From NCBI GenBank assembly GCA_019416685.1, contig DXWV01000050.1:95784-159783 (forward strand): a stretch of DNA of 64,000 bases, in the 5' to 3' direction. Position 1 is the stretch's first letter. Each line of letters starts with the position of its first letter. The stretch is from Bacteroides sp. Lineage in GTDB: Bacteria > Bacteroidota > Bacteroidia > Bacteroidales > Bacteroidaceae. Positions 44,225 through 54,476 of the stretch are shown here, in pieces. The position numbers and the translations under genes are program-made. The notes below the pieces were generated by a model, which saw only the letters and a program-made list of their open reading frames with translations, made no database searches and had not been told where the DNA came from.

Positions 44225-46471
44225 ATGAAGAAATATTTTCTGATAGGATTTTTCCTTTGTTCACTGGCGGCATGCCAGTCGGAGATGGATAAGTACTATG
44301 AAGTCCCTGATTGGTTGAAAGGGAATGCTTTTGAAGTGATGGAAGATAAGGGAACGTTCTCCATTTTCATGAAAGCTGTGGAGCGAAGTAGTTATGCCGA
44401 CCTCGTAAAGGGAAAAGGTATTGTGACAGTTATGGCACCTACCGATGAGGCTTTTGCCGCATATCTGTCAAAGCATAATTATAATTCCGTAGATGATATT
44501 CCTGAGGTGGAACTGAATAAATTGGTAGGCTATCATCTGGTGTATTATTCATACAGTAAAAACGATTTCTTATTTTATAATCCGAATGGGGTTGATAGTG
44601 AGCAACAGTCACCCGGAGCTTATTTTAAATTCAGGACAAAGAGTCGTGATGCTATTTCTACGGCGGTAGATCGGGCCAACAATAATGCTGTTCGCAAGAT
44701 CATGCATAAGGAACGTTTTATTCCGATCATTTCGGATTTTTCGTTGAGTAGCTCATCTCATAAAGAGGATTATGAAACTATGTTTCCGGGATCGGTTTAT
44801 ACAGGTGGTATCGGGAGCTTTAATGTAGCCAATGCTTCTGTTATTGGTGATGAAATGGTAACGGATAATGGCTATCTGTATACCGTTAATCAAGTAATTG
44901 AGCCTTTGGAGACGATCTATGGGGAGATGAATAAAGAGAATTCAGACTATACGCTATTTGCCGGCATGTACGATCGTTTTGTAAATTATAAATATGATGA
45001 AGATGCAACAAGAGATTATGGCAATGGGGATTCTTTATTTGTACACTCCCATTATATGCTTCCACCTATTGCTTGTGAATGGACGAATTTCACCAGTACT
45101 ACCAAACCGGACTATGCTCAGATGGATGACTTAACAAGCATTTCGTTTGCCGTACTTGCTCCCGATAATGCATCTATCAATCAATTCTTCCAAAAGTATT
45201 GGGCTTCGTCCTATGCCTCATTGGATGAAGTGAATTTTGTACCATTATATCAGTTTATGAATGCACATGCCATCAGATACGGTGGTCATATGGTCGGAGT
45301 TTATACTTTGGGAAGAGAACTTTTATATAGCGATATTTGGGATGATAACCAGTTGACTATGCCTAATGATGTAAAAGTCTGCTCTAATGGTATTTTAGGA
45401 GGAATGAAAGGAAATGTGATTACTCCCGAAGTTTTTGAAACTCCAATTGCTCCGGCACTATGCGATAAAAATTATAATATCTTCGCTTTATTGTGTCAGA
45501 AAGGCTCTCTTTATGACATCTTTAACAAGTCTCTTGATAAAAAATTTAATGTGTTCTTTCCTACGGATGAGATGTTTTTGAACAGTGAGTACAATGGAGA
45601 TTATATCCAGTATTTAAAGGGGAATCCATATATCATTACTGATGAGCAAGTGCAAGTAGCCAATAGTACCGACGGAACAATGAGCAATGCTACAACATCA
45701 CAGTCGAAAGCCATTGCCGGTGCACACATTGCAGATGGTATTATGGCCCAGAAAAGTGAGACTGAAGTGATATATTCTACTTATAATGACTACGAATACT
45801 TATATCGCAAAGGGAATAAGGTTTATTCCTCTGCTACATGGAACTCTGAAAGATTTGGTAATGAAGTTTCTGTACCACAAATAGAGTTGATTAAAAGCTA
45901 TGATATGGGAAATGCGTATGCGTTGAAAGGAGATAAGTCTGCAACCTCTTTGATTGCTGACCAGGGTAATTTTAAAGACCGTGTGAAGCAAATTAAAGGT
46001 GTAAATGATTATTCTGGATTTAGTATTTATTTAGGGATGGCTTCTGTAGATGACGATGAACCGGCTTTCAATTTCTTGCAAGGAAATCGTTTTATAGTAT
46101 TTGTCTCTACACAAGCAGCCGTTTTAGCGGATTTGATGAGTACTAATCCTAAATTCAATCAAAGGGCACCTCAAGCAGAAAGAGATATGTTTGTGAAAAG
46201 TCTTTTTGTAGATATGTCAGCCAGTGGTTTGATTGATTATCCGTTTGCCACTACAGGCAAAGATACAGAGAAAGTCTTAACTACATTCGGTTCCAAAACT
46301 GTGGCAGGAAAGAAAGTAAGTACAACAATTACACTTATCAATAAAGCGGACGGCTCGATGAAGTTGAGAGACAGTAAAGGTAATGAAGTGAATATAACCT
46401 CTTTCTTCCCTTATATCTATGCTGACGGTGCAGCTTATGTAATAGACGGCGTATTGGATTTATTGAATTAA
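44225..46471 (+). CDS. FAS1 (fasciclin) repeat surface lipoprotein
   Basis: This is a 748-residue lipoprotein with lipobox LAAC at Cys17. At least three FAS1 domains are visible from their core motif: TVMAPTDEAFAAYLSKH (about 69-85), FAVLAPDNASINQFFQKYW (about 309-327) and NVFFPTDEMFLNSEY (about 440-454). The C-terminal part (KVLTTFGSKTVAGKKVSTTI) may be a fourth. FAS1 domains mediate adhesion and sugar or protein binding. It lies 15 bp upstream of the first SusC and takes the place of a surface glycan-binding protein in the operon. Confidence 0.8.
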   Translation: MKKYFLIGFFLCSLAACQSEMDKYYEVPDWLKGNAFEVMEDKGTFSIFMKAVERSSYADLVKGKGIVTVMAPTDEAFAAYLSKHNYNSVDDIPEVELNKLVGYHLVYYSYSKNDFLFYNPNGVDSEQQSPGAYFKFRTKSRDAISTAVDRANNNAVRKIMHKERFIPIISDFSLSSSSHKEDYETMFPGSVYTGGIGSFNVANASVIGDEMVTDNGYLYTVNQVIEPLETIYGEMNKENSDYTLFAGMYDRFVNYKYDEDATRDYGNGDSLFVHSHYMLPPIACEWTNFTSTTKPDYAQMDDLTSISFAVLAPDNASINQFFQKYWASSYASLDEVNFVPLYQFMNAHAIRYGGHMVGVYTLGRELLYSDIWDDNQLTMPNDVKVCSNGILGGMKGNVITPEVFETPIAPALCDKNYNIFALLCQKGSLYDIFNKSLDKKFNVFFPTDEMFLNSEYNGDYIQYLKGNPYIITDEQVQVANSTDGTMSNATTSQSKAIAGAHIADGIMAQKSETEVIYSTYNDYEYLYRKGNKVYSSATWNSERFGNEVSVPQIELIKSYDMGNAYALKGDKSATSLIADQGNFKDRVKQIKGVNDYSGFSIYLGMASVDDDEPAFNFLQGNRFIVFVSTQAAVLADLMSTNPKFNQRAPQAERDMFVKSLFVDMSASGLIDYPFATTGKDTEKVLTTFGSKTVAGKKVSTTITLINKADGSMKLRDSKGNEVNITSFFPYIYADGAAYVIDGVLDLLN

Positions 46472-46485
46472 TATAGAATAGAGAA

Positions 46486-49400
46486 ATGATGAAAAGAAAT
46501 CGCTATATAATCCTACTGTTACTATTGGCAGGTGCGCAGGTGGTTGCGGCACAACATGTGTTGACAGGTACGGTGATGGATAAAGTTTTTAATGAACCTC
46601 TGGTGGGAGCCAACGTGTACGTTGCAAACTCGTCGAACCGTTCTTTGGGCGGTAGCATTGCCGATGTAAATGGTAATTATCGTTTGTCAATACCTGATCA
46701 AAAGGACTTGTCTATCGTATTCTCCTTTATTGGATATAAAACACAAACTGTGAAATATACCGGTCAGAAAGTGATTAATATCACATTGGACGAAGAAGGT
46801 ATGGCATTGGAAACAGTAGAAATTACTGCTAAAAAGATAGAACGAAACTCAATGGGACAATCTGCCAGAGAGATGATTTCTGCCACTCAGAAACTTACGC
46901 TTGGCGGTTTGGAAACGGCACCGGTAACTTCGGTAACAGAAGCTTTGCAGGGGGCTATGGCCAATGTCGATATTCTTACGGGCGCCGATCCGGGTTCCGG
47001 AAGTTCTATCCGTATTCGTGGTACGGCTTCTTTGAATGCTTCCAATGAGCCTCTGTTCGTTGTAGATGGTGTACCTTTGCCGGTTGATATCTCTGATGAC
47101 TTTAGTTTTGCATCTGCAAACTCCGATGATTATGGTTCGCTATTGAATATTTCACCGGCTGATATCGAATCTATTGAAGTATTGAAAGATGCGGCAGCTA
47201 CAGCAGTGTGGGGTTCAAAAGGGGCAAATGGTGTGTTGATAATCAAGACAAAAAGAGGTAGTAAGGGACGTTTGCAATTTAATTTTAATACGAAGTATGA
47301 AATCAGTAAAGAGCGTTCCGGAATCCCGATGTTGAATGCCAATCAGTATATATCTATGGTTCAGGATGCTATTTACAACACAGTCTCCGACTTAGGTTCA
47401 GGCGCAGCTAAATCTCAGGAATATCTTAAATTGCTTTACAATACAAAAGAGATTGGCTTTGACCCTGACTGGCAATATTTTGATGAGTATAATCAAAATA
47501 CGAACTGGCTCAATGAAATAACGCAGAAAGGTTTCATTACCGATAATTCTTTTTCTGTTTCGGGTGGTGGTGATAAGGCCAATTACCGTTTGTCATTAGG
47601 ATATCTGAAACAGGAAGGTACTACTATCGGTACCGGATACGATCGTTTTAATGCATCGTTCAACACGGATTATCGTTTTTCTGACAAACTCGATATTGCA
47701 CTGCAATATAGTTTTACGCGTGGTGTAACGGATGCCAACTATGTAGATGATACGGATGAATTAAAGAAAGCTTCCATTCGTGGACATGCTTTGACTAAGA
47801 TGCCCAATATGAGTCCGTATGTTATTGGTCCGAACGGGCAGCGTACTGGTGAGTATTTTACTCCTTACGAATCGTTTGGTATGACTTTTTCAAATGATAA
47901 GGTGTACAACCCGGTAGCGATGGCAAATGAAGCGGAGAACCGGACGATTGCTACAAATAGCCGTATGACCTTTGTGCTCCATGCAAAACCATTTAAGTTT
48001 CTTGATTATTTCGGAACGGTAGGATTCAATGGGCAATTTACGAAAATAAACCGTTTCCTTCCGCAGAGTGTCACGGGCGTAGCTTATGAACATGAATCCT
48101 CTGCACTGAATTATGATATTGGCAAAGACCTTCTTTATCTGACTACGGAAAACCGTTTAGTCTATAATCAGTCGTTCCGCGATGATCATAAATTGCTGAT
48201 AAGTGGCATCTTCCAGACATCGGATCAGACAACGAGCACTTATAGCAGCAGATCTGCCAATACAGCCTCTTCCGGTATTACTTCTCCTATCGCAGGTTCC
48301 ACTACTGCTAAGGGAGGTTCAGGAAAAACGATCAACAGAGATATGGGGCTGACTTTGAACGGTCAGTATATCTTTAAAGAGAAATATATGTTTAATGCCG
48401 GATATCGTTGGGAAGCAAGTTCGGCTATGGACGTCAGCGGCCGTTGGGGAGGATTTCCTACATTTGGTGTAGCCTGGCATTTGGGAGACGAAGAGTTCAT
48501 CAAGAGATTAGGATTTGTTTCATTGATTAAACTGCGCTATAGCTGGGGACAGTCGGGTAATTCCCCGACGGGAACCTCTCCTTATATCGGTAAGTTCTCG
48601 GCTGTTACACCTGGTTATGGCGACATGAGTGCCGTAAAACCCGAAAGCCCGGACCTGACACATCTGAAGTATGAAACGATCACTTCAAATAATATCGGTG
48701 TTGACTTCGGACTCTTCTCGGATAAAGTAACATTTGCCATAGAGCTATATACTAAAGTAACAGATGATATGTTGCAGAAGAAAATTAAAGTTCCCAGTTC
48801 AACCGGGCTTTCTACTGTGGCATGGTATAACTCTGGTAAGATGGAGAATAGAGGTTGGGAGTTCAATATTGATGTAGCTGCTATTCGTACAAAAGATTGG
48901 GGATTCAATTTCGGATTCAACATTTCACAGAATAAGAACAAAGTGTTGGAATTGCCCGAAAACCAAAGTGATGAAACGTATACGTTTGGTAATAAAAAAT
49001 ATGCTTATCGTGTGTTGATGGGCGATCCTCTGGGGTCATTCTATGGATACCGTTACAAAGGTGTGTATCAGAATGTAGAGCAAACGTATGCAATGGATAA
49101 GAGCGGACAACAGATTCTTGACATTAACGGAGCGCCGGTAGTTGTGAAGAACGGTGACCAGAAAGTGTATCCGGGCGATGCTATATACGAAGATGTGAAC
49201 GGTGACGGTGTAATTGATGAAAATGATATCGTCTATTTGGGCAACAGTAACCCGACTCTGACCGGTGGTTTAAACTTTACGCTTCGTTATAAGAAGTTGA
49301 GCCTCGTAGCCGCTTTTCATGGACGTGCCGGACAAAAAGTAATTAACGAATCACGTATCAATATGGAAAACATGTATGGCAAGAATAACCAGAGTGTTGC

Positions 49401-49758
49401 TGTATTGCGTCGTTGGCGTAGTGAAGGAGACGATACGGATATTCCGCGTGCCTTATATGATAAGGGTTACAACTATCTGGGTTCCGATCGTTTTGTGGAA
49501 GACGCTTCGTTTCTCCGGTTGAAGACGATTACTTTGAAATATCAGTTCCCGGATAAGTGGATGAGACCGTGGGGAATCAGTAAACTTGAAGTTTATGCAA
49601 CCGGCTATGATCTTTTTGTATGGACGAAGTACACTGGTCAGGATCCGGAAATCAACTTGAAAGCCCCGGAAGACGGCTCTGCCGCACAGGTGGCTATCGA
49701 TAGTAATAATACTCCGAAAGCAATGCGTTTTGCATTTGGTTTGAATTTGAGATTCTAA
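46486..49758 (+). CDS. SusC-like TonB-dependent outer-membrane transporter (first)
   Basis: This is a 1090-residue transporter. After the signal peptide (ending VVAAQ) comes a carboxypeptidase-D regulatory-like domain (LTGTVMDKVFNEPLVGANVY). The TonB plug follows (IRGTASLNASNEPLFVVDGV, ESIEVLKDAAATAVWGSKGA), then a beta barrel of about 22 strands ending KAMRFAFGLNLRF. No STN domain is present, so it is not an ECF-signalling type. It pairs with the SusD gene 11 bp downstream. Confidence 0.94.
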   Translation: MMKRNRYIILLLLLAGAQVVAAQHVLTGTVMDKVFNEPLVGANVYVANSSNRSLGGSIADVNGNYRLSIPDQKDLSIVFSFIGYKTQTVKYTGQKVINITLDEEGMALETVEITAKKIERNSMGQSAREMISATQKLTLGGLETAPVTSVTEALQGAMANVDILTGADPGSGSSIRIRGTASLNASNEPLFVVDGVPLPVDISDDFSFASANSDDYGSLLNISPADIESIEVLKDAAATAVWGSKGANGVLIIKTKRGSKGRLQFNFNTKYEISKERSGIPMLNANQYISMVQDAIYNTVSDLGSGAAKSQEYLKLLYNTKEIGFDPDWQYFDEYNQNTNWLNEITQKGFITDNSFSVSGGGDKANYRLSLGYLKQEGTTIGTGYDRFNASFNTDYRFSDKLDIALQYSFTRGVTDANYVDDTDELKKASIRGHALTKMPNMSPYVIGPNGQRTGEYFTPYESFGMTFSNDKVYNPVAMANEAENRTIATNSRMTFVLHAKPFKFLDYFGTVGFNGQFTKINRFLPQSVTGVAYEHESSALNYDIGKDLLYLTTENRLVYNQSFRDDHKLLISGIFQTSDQTTSTYSSRSANTASSGITSPIAGSTTAKGGSGKTINRDMGLTLNGQYIFKEKYMFNAGYRWEASSAMDVSGRWGGFPTFGVAWHLGDEEFIKRLGFVSLIKLRYSWGQSGNSPTGTSPYIGKFSAVTPGYGDMSAVKPESPDLTHLKYETITSNNIGVDFGLFSDKVTFAIELYTKVTDDMLQKKIKVPSSTGLSTVAWYNSGKMENRGWEFNIDVAAIRTKDWGFNFGFNISQNKNKVLELPENQSDETYTFGNKKYAYRVLMGDPLGSFYGYRYKGVYQNVEQTYAMDKSGQQILDINGAPVVVKNGDQKVYPGDAIYEDVNGDGVIDENDIVYLGNSNPTLTGGLNFTLRYKKLSLVAAFHGRAGQKVINESRINMENMYGKNNQSVAVLRRWRSEGDDTDIPRALYDKGYNYLGSDRFVEDASFLRLKTITLKYQFPDKWMRPWGISKLEVYATGYDLFVWTKYTGQDPEINLKAPEDGSAAQVAIDSNNTPKAMRFAFGLNLRF

Positions 49759-49768
49759 TTCACAAAAG

Positions 49769-51259
49769 ATGGAAATGAAAAAGATTAGTTATTATATTTT
49801 GCTACTCCTGATCACGATCTCCCAAACATCGTGTAAAGACTATCTGACAGTATTGCCTGAAAATAATCAGAGTAGCTTTGAATATTGGGAAACCAAAGAG
49901 GAAGTGGAGGCAGTCCTTGCTGCCGGGTATGTCAATCTGAGAAGTTCGGTGGAAAATTTCCTGCTTTGGGGAGAAGGTAGAGGGAATGGCTTCTCTTTCT
50001 TGTCCACATCCGGTTCGGATTTGCAGAAGGCAGCCATAAAGTTGCGCGACTTTGATATACTGCCTAAAAATCAGTTGGCAGACTGGAGCAAACCGTATTC
50101 GGCTATTGCAATGGCAAATGCTGTTATCAAGTATGCCCCAAGTGTTGTGGATAAAGATCCGTCGTTTAATATGAACATGTGCCGTTCGTTTATGGCAGAA
50201 GCCTTTTTCCAGCGGACACTTGCTTACTTCTATATTGTCCGTACTTTCAGAGACGCTCCGTTTGTGACGGAACCTTACGTAGACGACAGTGCTCCTTATA
50301 TACTGGCAAAGACAGATGGTGTTACTATCTTAAAATCGTGCATAGCCGATCTGGAAGAATATCAGGCCAATGCAAAAGAGTTCTTTCCGGAAGTGGATAA
50401 TGATAATCCGATCAATACGAAAGGACGTGCTACAAGATGGGGAATTCATGCATTGCTTGCCGATATCTATCTTTGGTTGGGTGATTATGATAATTGTATA
50501 AAGCATTGTGAATCAGTAATCAATTCCGGACGAGTAGGATTAATAGCCAATAGTTTTTTGAACTATTATCCGGGCAATAGCAATGAAGGAATTTTTGAAA
50601 TACAGTACAGCAATCCAAAGAGCCAGACCAATAGTTTCCAGACATGGTTTAAAGCCGGTACGGAGGGATATTATAAAATATCCGATTATATGACCAATCT
50701 ATTTGAACAGGACGAGAATGAGTTGCGCGGTTTGAATTATTCATATAGTGAAGCCGGTTACATCTGGAAGTATCTTGGTGTTGATAACGCTACGGCACGG
50801 GTAGCTTCTGAAAACGATCAGAATTATATCATCTATCGTCTGGCTGATGTTTATCTGATGAAAGCGGAGGCATTGATCATGCAGGATAATTTTGAAGCTG
50901 CCGCCGAATATATTGATAAGACTCGTGTGCGTGCCGGTCTGGAAGAAATGACTGTAAGTGAAGATCGGTTGACTATGCTGGAATACCTGTTGGTGGAGCG
51001 CCAGAAGGAGTTCTTTGGCGAAGGCAAGAATTGGTTTGATATATTGCGCATCGGATTAAGAAGTCAGCAACTGTCTGATACCCGCTATAAAAGTTTATTT
51101 ATAGAACAGGCTTTGAAAGCTGTGGGGGCCACATCGCAATCATTGGGACGGGCTACATTGTCCAATGAAGGGTCTTGGTATATGCCGATCTCGGAATCTG
51201 AGTTACAGAAAAATCCATTGTTAGAGCAGAGTGAATATTATGAAAGCATTAGTAATTAA
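49769..51259 (+). CDS. SusD-like surface glycan-binding lipoprotein (first)
   Basis: This is a 496-residue lipoprotein: signal ending QTSC with the lipid Cys at residue 22, then KDYLTVLPENNQSSFEYWET. The SusD core has SYSEAGYIWKYLG, DQNYIIYRLADVYLMKAEAL, and the RagB/SusD C-terminal RAGLEEMTVSEDRL followed by LVERQKEFFGEGKNWFDIL. Helical TPR-type body. It forms the lid of the SusC transporter encoded just upstream. The start could be the second ATG at 49775. Confidence 0.92.
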   Translation: MEMKKISYYILLLLITISQTSCKDYLTVLPENNQSSFEYWETKEEVEAVLAAGYVNLRSSVENFLLWGEGRGNGFSFLSTSGSDLQKAAIKLRDFDILPKNQLADWSKPYSAIAMANAVIKYAPSVVDKDPSFNMNMCRSFMAEAFFQRTLAYFYIVRTFRDAPFVTEPYVDDSAPYILAKTDGVTILKSCIADLEEYQANAKEFFPEVDNDNPINTKGRATRWGIHALLADIYLWLGDYDNCIKHCESVINSGRVGLIANSFLNYYPGNSNEGIFEIQYSNPKSQTNSFQTWFKAGTEGYYKISDYMTNLFEQDENELRGLNYSYSEAGYIWKYLGVDNATARVASENDQNYIIYRLADVYLMKAEALIMQDNFEAAAEYIDKTRVRAGLEEMTVSEDRLTMLEYLLVERQKEFFGEGKNWFDILRIGLRSQQLSDTRYKSLFIEQALKAVGATSQSLGRATLSNEGSWYMPISESELQKNPLLEQSEYYESISN

Positions 51260-51275
51260 TAAAAAGAGGAACCGT

Positions 51276-52832
51276 ATGAAACGCATCATAATTTTATTAG
51301 CGGCGGCATTCACGCTTATGTGGGGGGCTTGCTCCGACCCGTATGCCGATCAGGTGTTCAAAGATACAGATAAAATGCCGGCTGCCAATTATATGGAAGC
51401 CAATGAAGCCGTTTATTCTTCGTGGGTGGATTTGTTGAAATATACCGGACTGTTTAATACCGTGAACTTGAAATTGGATTATACTTGTTTTGTTCCCGAT
51501 AATGAAGCCATGCAGAAGTTCCTCCAGAAAAAAGGAAAAAGCTCTGTAAGGGAGTTAGATATGGAAGAGGCCGTTAATTTGGTTCGTTATCACACGATTG
51601 CTTCTAAACAATATACAACTTCGGACTTTCCCGACGGAATGTTTCCCGATTCCACAGCGAGTGGGGACTATTTGAGTCTGGAAATGCGTGAAGGTGGATT
51701 TGATGCATTTTATATCAATGGCGAAGCACGTATCAAAGAGTTGAATATCACAACTACGAATGCAGTAATCCACTTATTGGAGGATGTTTTGACACCGGTG
51801 ACAGGTACGATTGTCGATAACTTGGATAAAGAAGACTATTCTTTAATGCTTGATTTAATAGAGAAGACCGGTTACAACAGACAGCTAAGTAATGTATATT
51901 TGAATGGAATTAAATACCGTTATACACTTTTTGCTGTACCGGATGCTGTGTTCAGAGAAGCCGGTATAAACGATATCACATCTTTGGCTACCCGTTTAGG
52001 TGAAACCGGAACCAATTATACGGAGCCTGCAAATAAAGTAAACCGCTATGTGGGGTATCACATTGCTAACTCTGCTTATTCGTTTGCTGATATGAATACC
52101 GATATCGACAATAACACATCGAAAAATGTGGCGATGATGGCATCCAATACGCTCATAAGCATGAGGTTGATTAATGAAATGTTTTACTTAAATTACAATG
52201 AAGAAACGAAAAAAGGTATCAGTGTTACTCAGAAAAACCTGAACTGTAAGAACGGAGTAATTCATGTGGTAGACGGATTGATGGAAATTGTAGAACCGAA
52301 AGCTACGAAAGTAATTTGGGACCTTACAGACTATCCTGAACTGGCAGGGGTATGCGACAAGTATCAGCTTGCCAATCAATCGGATTCTTATGATCATAGT
52401 TTAGCATACGATACTCTGAGCTGCTATACGCTTTCAGGTGGGTATGGAAGTAATTATCAATATTATCTGGCTAATAAAAACGATGCCAGATATAAGGCTG
52501 TAAATTATGATTGTTTGTATTTGAGCTTGGGAAAATATGGTTGGATACAGATGCAAAGTCCGATGATTATTGCCGGTAAGTATAAAGTTTCTTTGACACA
52601 TTACAATATATCTAATAAGACTAAAGAAGGACGCTGGTCGGTTATTCTTGATGGCGAATATGTAGGTGCACAGATTACTACTTGGGGAAACAGCACTTCT
52701 AAGAGTGAGATGATAACTACAAAAATAGGAGAAGTAGAATTCACGGAGTCAGTACCCCATACGGTGCGCTTAATGGCCGGTGATGACTTTTATTCTTATT
52801 TAGACTGTTTGATCTTTGAACCTATTAATTAA
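51276..52832 (+). CDS. FAS1 lipoprotein with C-terminal CBM-like domain (second)
   Basis: This 518-residue lipoprotein starts at the ATG 51276, where an AAAAGAGGA ribosome site lies upstream and the lipobox MWGAC is near the N-terminus. The upstream ATG at 51231 overlaps SusD and adds a non-signal stretch. Two FAS1 domains follow (CFVPDNEAMQKFLQKKG with VIHLLEDVL; TLFAVPDAVFREAGI with GVIHVVDGLM). The last 150 residues (YGWIQMQSPMIIAGKYKVSL, RWSVILDGEYVGAQITTW, HTVRLMAGDDFYSYLDCLIF) form a beta sandwich typical of carbohydrate-binding modules. Probably a surface glycan-binding protein. Confidence 0.8.
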   Translation: MKRIIILLAAAFTLMWGACSDPYADQVFKDTDKMPAANYMEANEAVYSSWVDLLKYTGLFNTVNLKLDYTCFVPDNEAMQKFLQKKGKSSVRELDMEEAVNLVRYHTIASKQYTTSDFPDGMFPDSTASGDYLSLEMREGGFDAFYINGEARIKELNITTTNAVIHLLEDVLTPVTGTIVDNLDKEDYSLMLDLIEKTGYNRQLSNVYLNGIKYRYTLFAVPDAVFREAGINDITSLATRLGETGTNYTEPANKVNRYVGYHIANSAYSFADMNTDIDNNTSKNVAMMASNTLISMRLINEMFYLNYNEETKKGISVTQKNLNCKNGVIHVVDGLMEIVEPKATKVIWDLTDYPELAGVCDKYQLANQSDSYDHSLAYDTLSCYTLSGGYGSNYQYYLANKNDARYKAVNYDCLYLSLGKYGWIQMQSPMIIAGKYKVSLTHYNISNKTKEGRWSVILDGEYVGAQITTWGNSTSKSEMITTKIGEVEFTESVPHTVRLMAGDDFYSYLDCLIFEPIN

Positions 52833-52841
52833 AAAGAAGTT

Positions 52842-54461
52842 ATGAATAAGTATATTATATCTATATGTGCATTGTTTGCATTGCTTCTTGTCTCTTGTTC
52901 CGACAAATGGGATGAATATTATGGAGACAATAAATCATCGGAAGAGACATTGAATGAGACTTTGACAGAGTTCTTCACAAAGAATCCGGAGTATAGTGAA
53001 TTTTATAACCGGCTTGTAGAGTGCGGACTTGATAAAGAGTTGGCTAAAGAACAGCAGCAGCTCACTTTTTGGGTAGTGCCCAATGATGGAATGAGTGTTT
53101 CGGGCATTGAACCGAATGACACTGTACGCATGGAATATCACATCAACTATTTGCCTTTTCTGCAGAGCGATTTGAAAGACGGTCTGCGTATCCCGACATT
53201 GAATGGGGTATATTTGCAAATAACCCGACAGGGAGAAGATACCTATGTCAATAAGTCTAAAGTAGAACGCTCTTATCGTTTAAAGAATGGAGTGGTACAT
53301 GTGATTGACCAATTGATGAAATCAAAAATCAATATGTTTGATTATATCAAAGACCTTCCCGATGAGTATTCTATTTTCCGTGATTCTATCATGAAGAGTA
53401 ATGAGATGCGTTTTGATAAAGTAAACTCCATTCCTACCGGAGTGGATATTACCGGTAACACCGTGTATGACTCTGTGTTCTACGTATACAATCCGCTGTT
53501 TGAGAAGGCTGAGTTTAATTCGGAATTTAAGCAGTTCACTCTTTTCCTGCCCGACAATCAGGTGATGAAAAGTTGTTTTGATAAACTGGCCGTTCAATAT
53601 ACAGCCATGGGTAAAACCCTTACGGCAGTTGATTCGGCTACAGCGATGACTTGGATTAAAGAGGCTGCTTTCTATACCGGAGAATTGAAAGATTTCAGTG
53701 CAACGGATATAAAATCATCTTTCGAAAGAGTATGGCGTACTACCATTCAGAAGATAGACGAAAGCAGTATGGAAGAGTTGAGCAACGGCATTATGTATAA
53801 GATGACTGAGGTAAAGATTCCTACAAATTATATTGTGACACGAATCAAATCTCTGGTACATTACTATGAATACCTTACGGAAGAGGAGCAGAAGCAATAT
53901 TATACGTTTATGAACACCAGTAAGATTGCCATCTACGAAGATTCTGCAACCCCTAAACCTGAAATATTGTCAAACTATTATATTCTGGATTTGAACGGTG
54001 ATGAAGATGCTTCTCCATTCTATGCAGAGTTTCCTCCACTGGAACGATATAGGGAAAATCAAAACGATCCTTATAAGGCAAGAGTGATGCAGGTGCCTTG
54101 CGGTGAATACGATCTGTATATGGGATTCCACAGTAGCGGACATCCTTATGTCAATGTTTACTTTGACGGAAACACCGATGGTCTGAGTGCTTCGCCGGAT
54201 GCTAGCATGAAACTGATCGGTTCGAACCTGTCTATCGTTTCATCCAATCCGTGGAACTTCGACCGTGTAACAGAGACATCTGCCGATCTCTATGGAGATA
54301 AAGTTGTAAAGTGGGATGGACTGGGCGGACTGGTCGGCACTGTGAAGATAGAAGGAGAGGGTATGAGTTCCTTCCGTATCCGTGTGGAATTCTACAAAGG
54401 AGACAGTAAGAAATTGCGCATTTACCACTGGGCTTTGAAGCCTTCGGCAAATAATTATTAA
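52842..54461 (+). CDS. FAS1 lipoprotein with C-terminal CBM-like domain (third)
   Basis: This is a 539-residue lipoprotein with lipobox LVSC at Cys19. Two FAS1-type domains (LTFWVVPNDGMSVSGIEP with GVVHVIDQLM; FKQFTLFLPDNQVMKSCFDK) are followed by a beta-sandwich domain (MQVPCGEYDLYMGFHSSGH, YVNVYFDGNTDGLS, SSFRIRVEFYKGDSKKLRIY). It differs from its upstream neighbour in sequence but has the same layout, so the two are old paralogues. It lies 15 bp upstream of the second SusC and should form part of its surface complex. Confidence 0.8.
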   Translation: MNKYIISICALFALLLVSCSDKWDEYYGDNKSSEETLNETLTEFFTKNPEYSEFYNRLVECGLDKELAKEQQQLTFWVVPNDGMSVSGIEPNDTVRMEYHINYLPFLQSDLKDGLRIPTLNGVYLQITRQGEDTYVNKSKVERSYRLKNGVVHVIDQLMKSKINMFDYIKDLPDEYSIFRDSIMKSNEMRFDKVNSIPTGVDITGNTVYDSVFYVYNPLFEKAEFNSEFKQFTLFLPDNQVMKSCFDKLAVQYTAMGKTLTAVDSATAMTWIKEAAFYTGELKDFSATDIKSSFERVWRTTIQKIDESSMEELSNGIMYKMTEVKIPTNYIVTRIKSLVHYYEYLTEEEQKQYYTFMNTSKIAIYEDSATPKPEILSNYYILDLNGDEDASPFYAEFPPLERYRENQNDPYKARVMQVPCGEYDLYMGFHSSGHPYVNVYFDGNTDGLSASPDASMKLIGSNLSIVSSNPWNFDRVTETSADLYGDKVVKWDGLGGLVGTVKIEGEGMSSFRIRVEFYKGDSKKLRIYHWALKPSANNY

Positions 54462-54476
54462 TCCTATAGCATTAGA

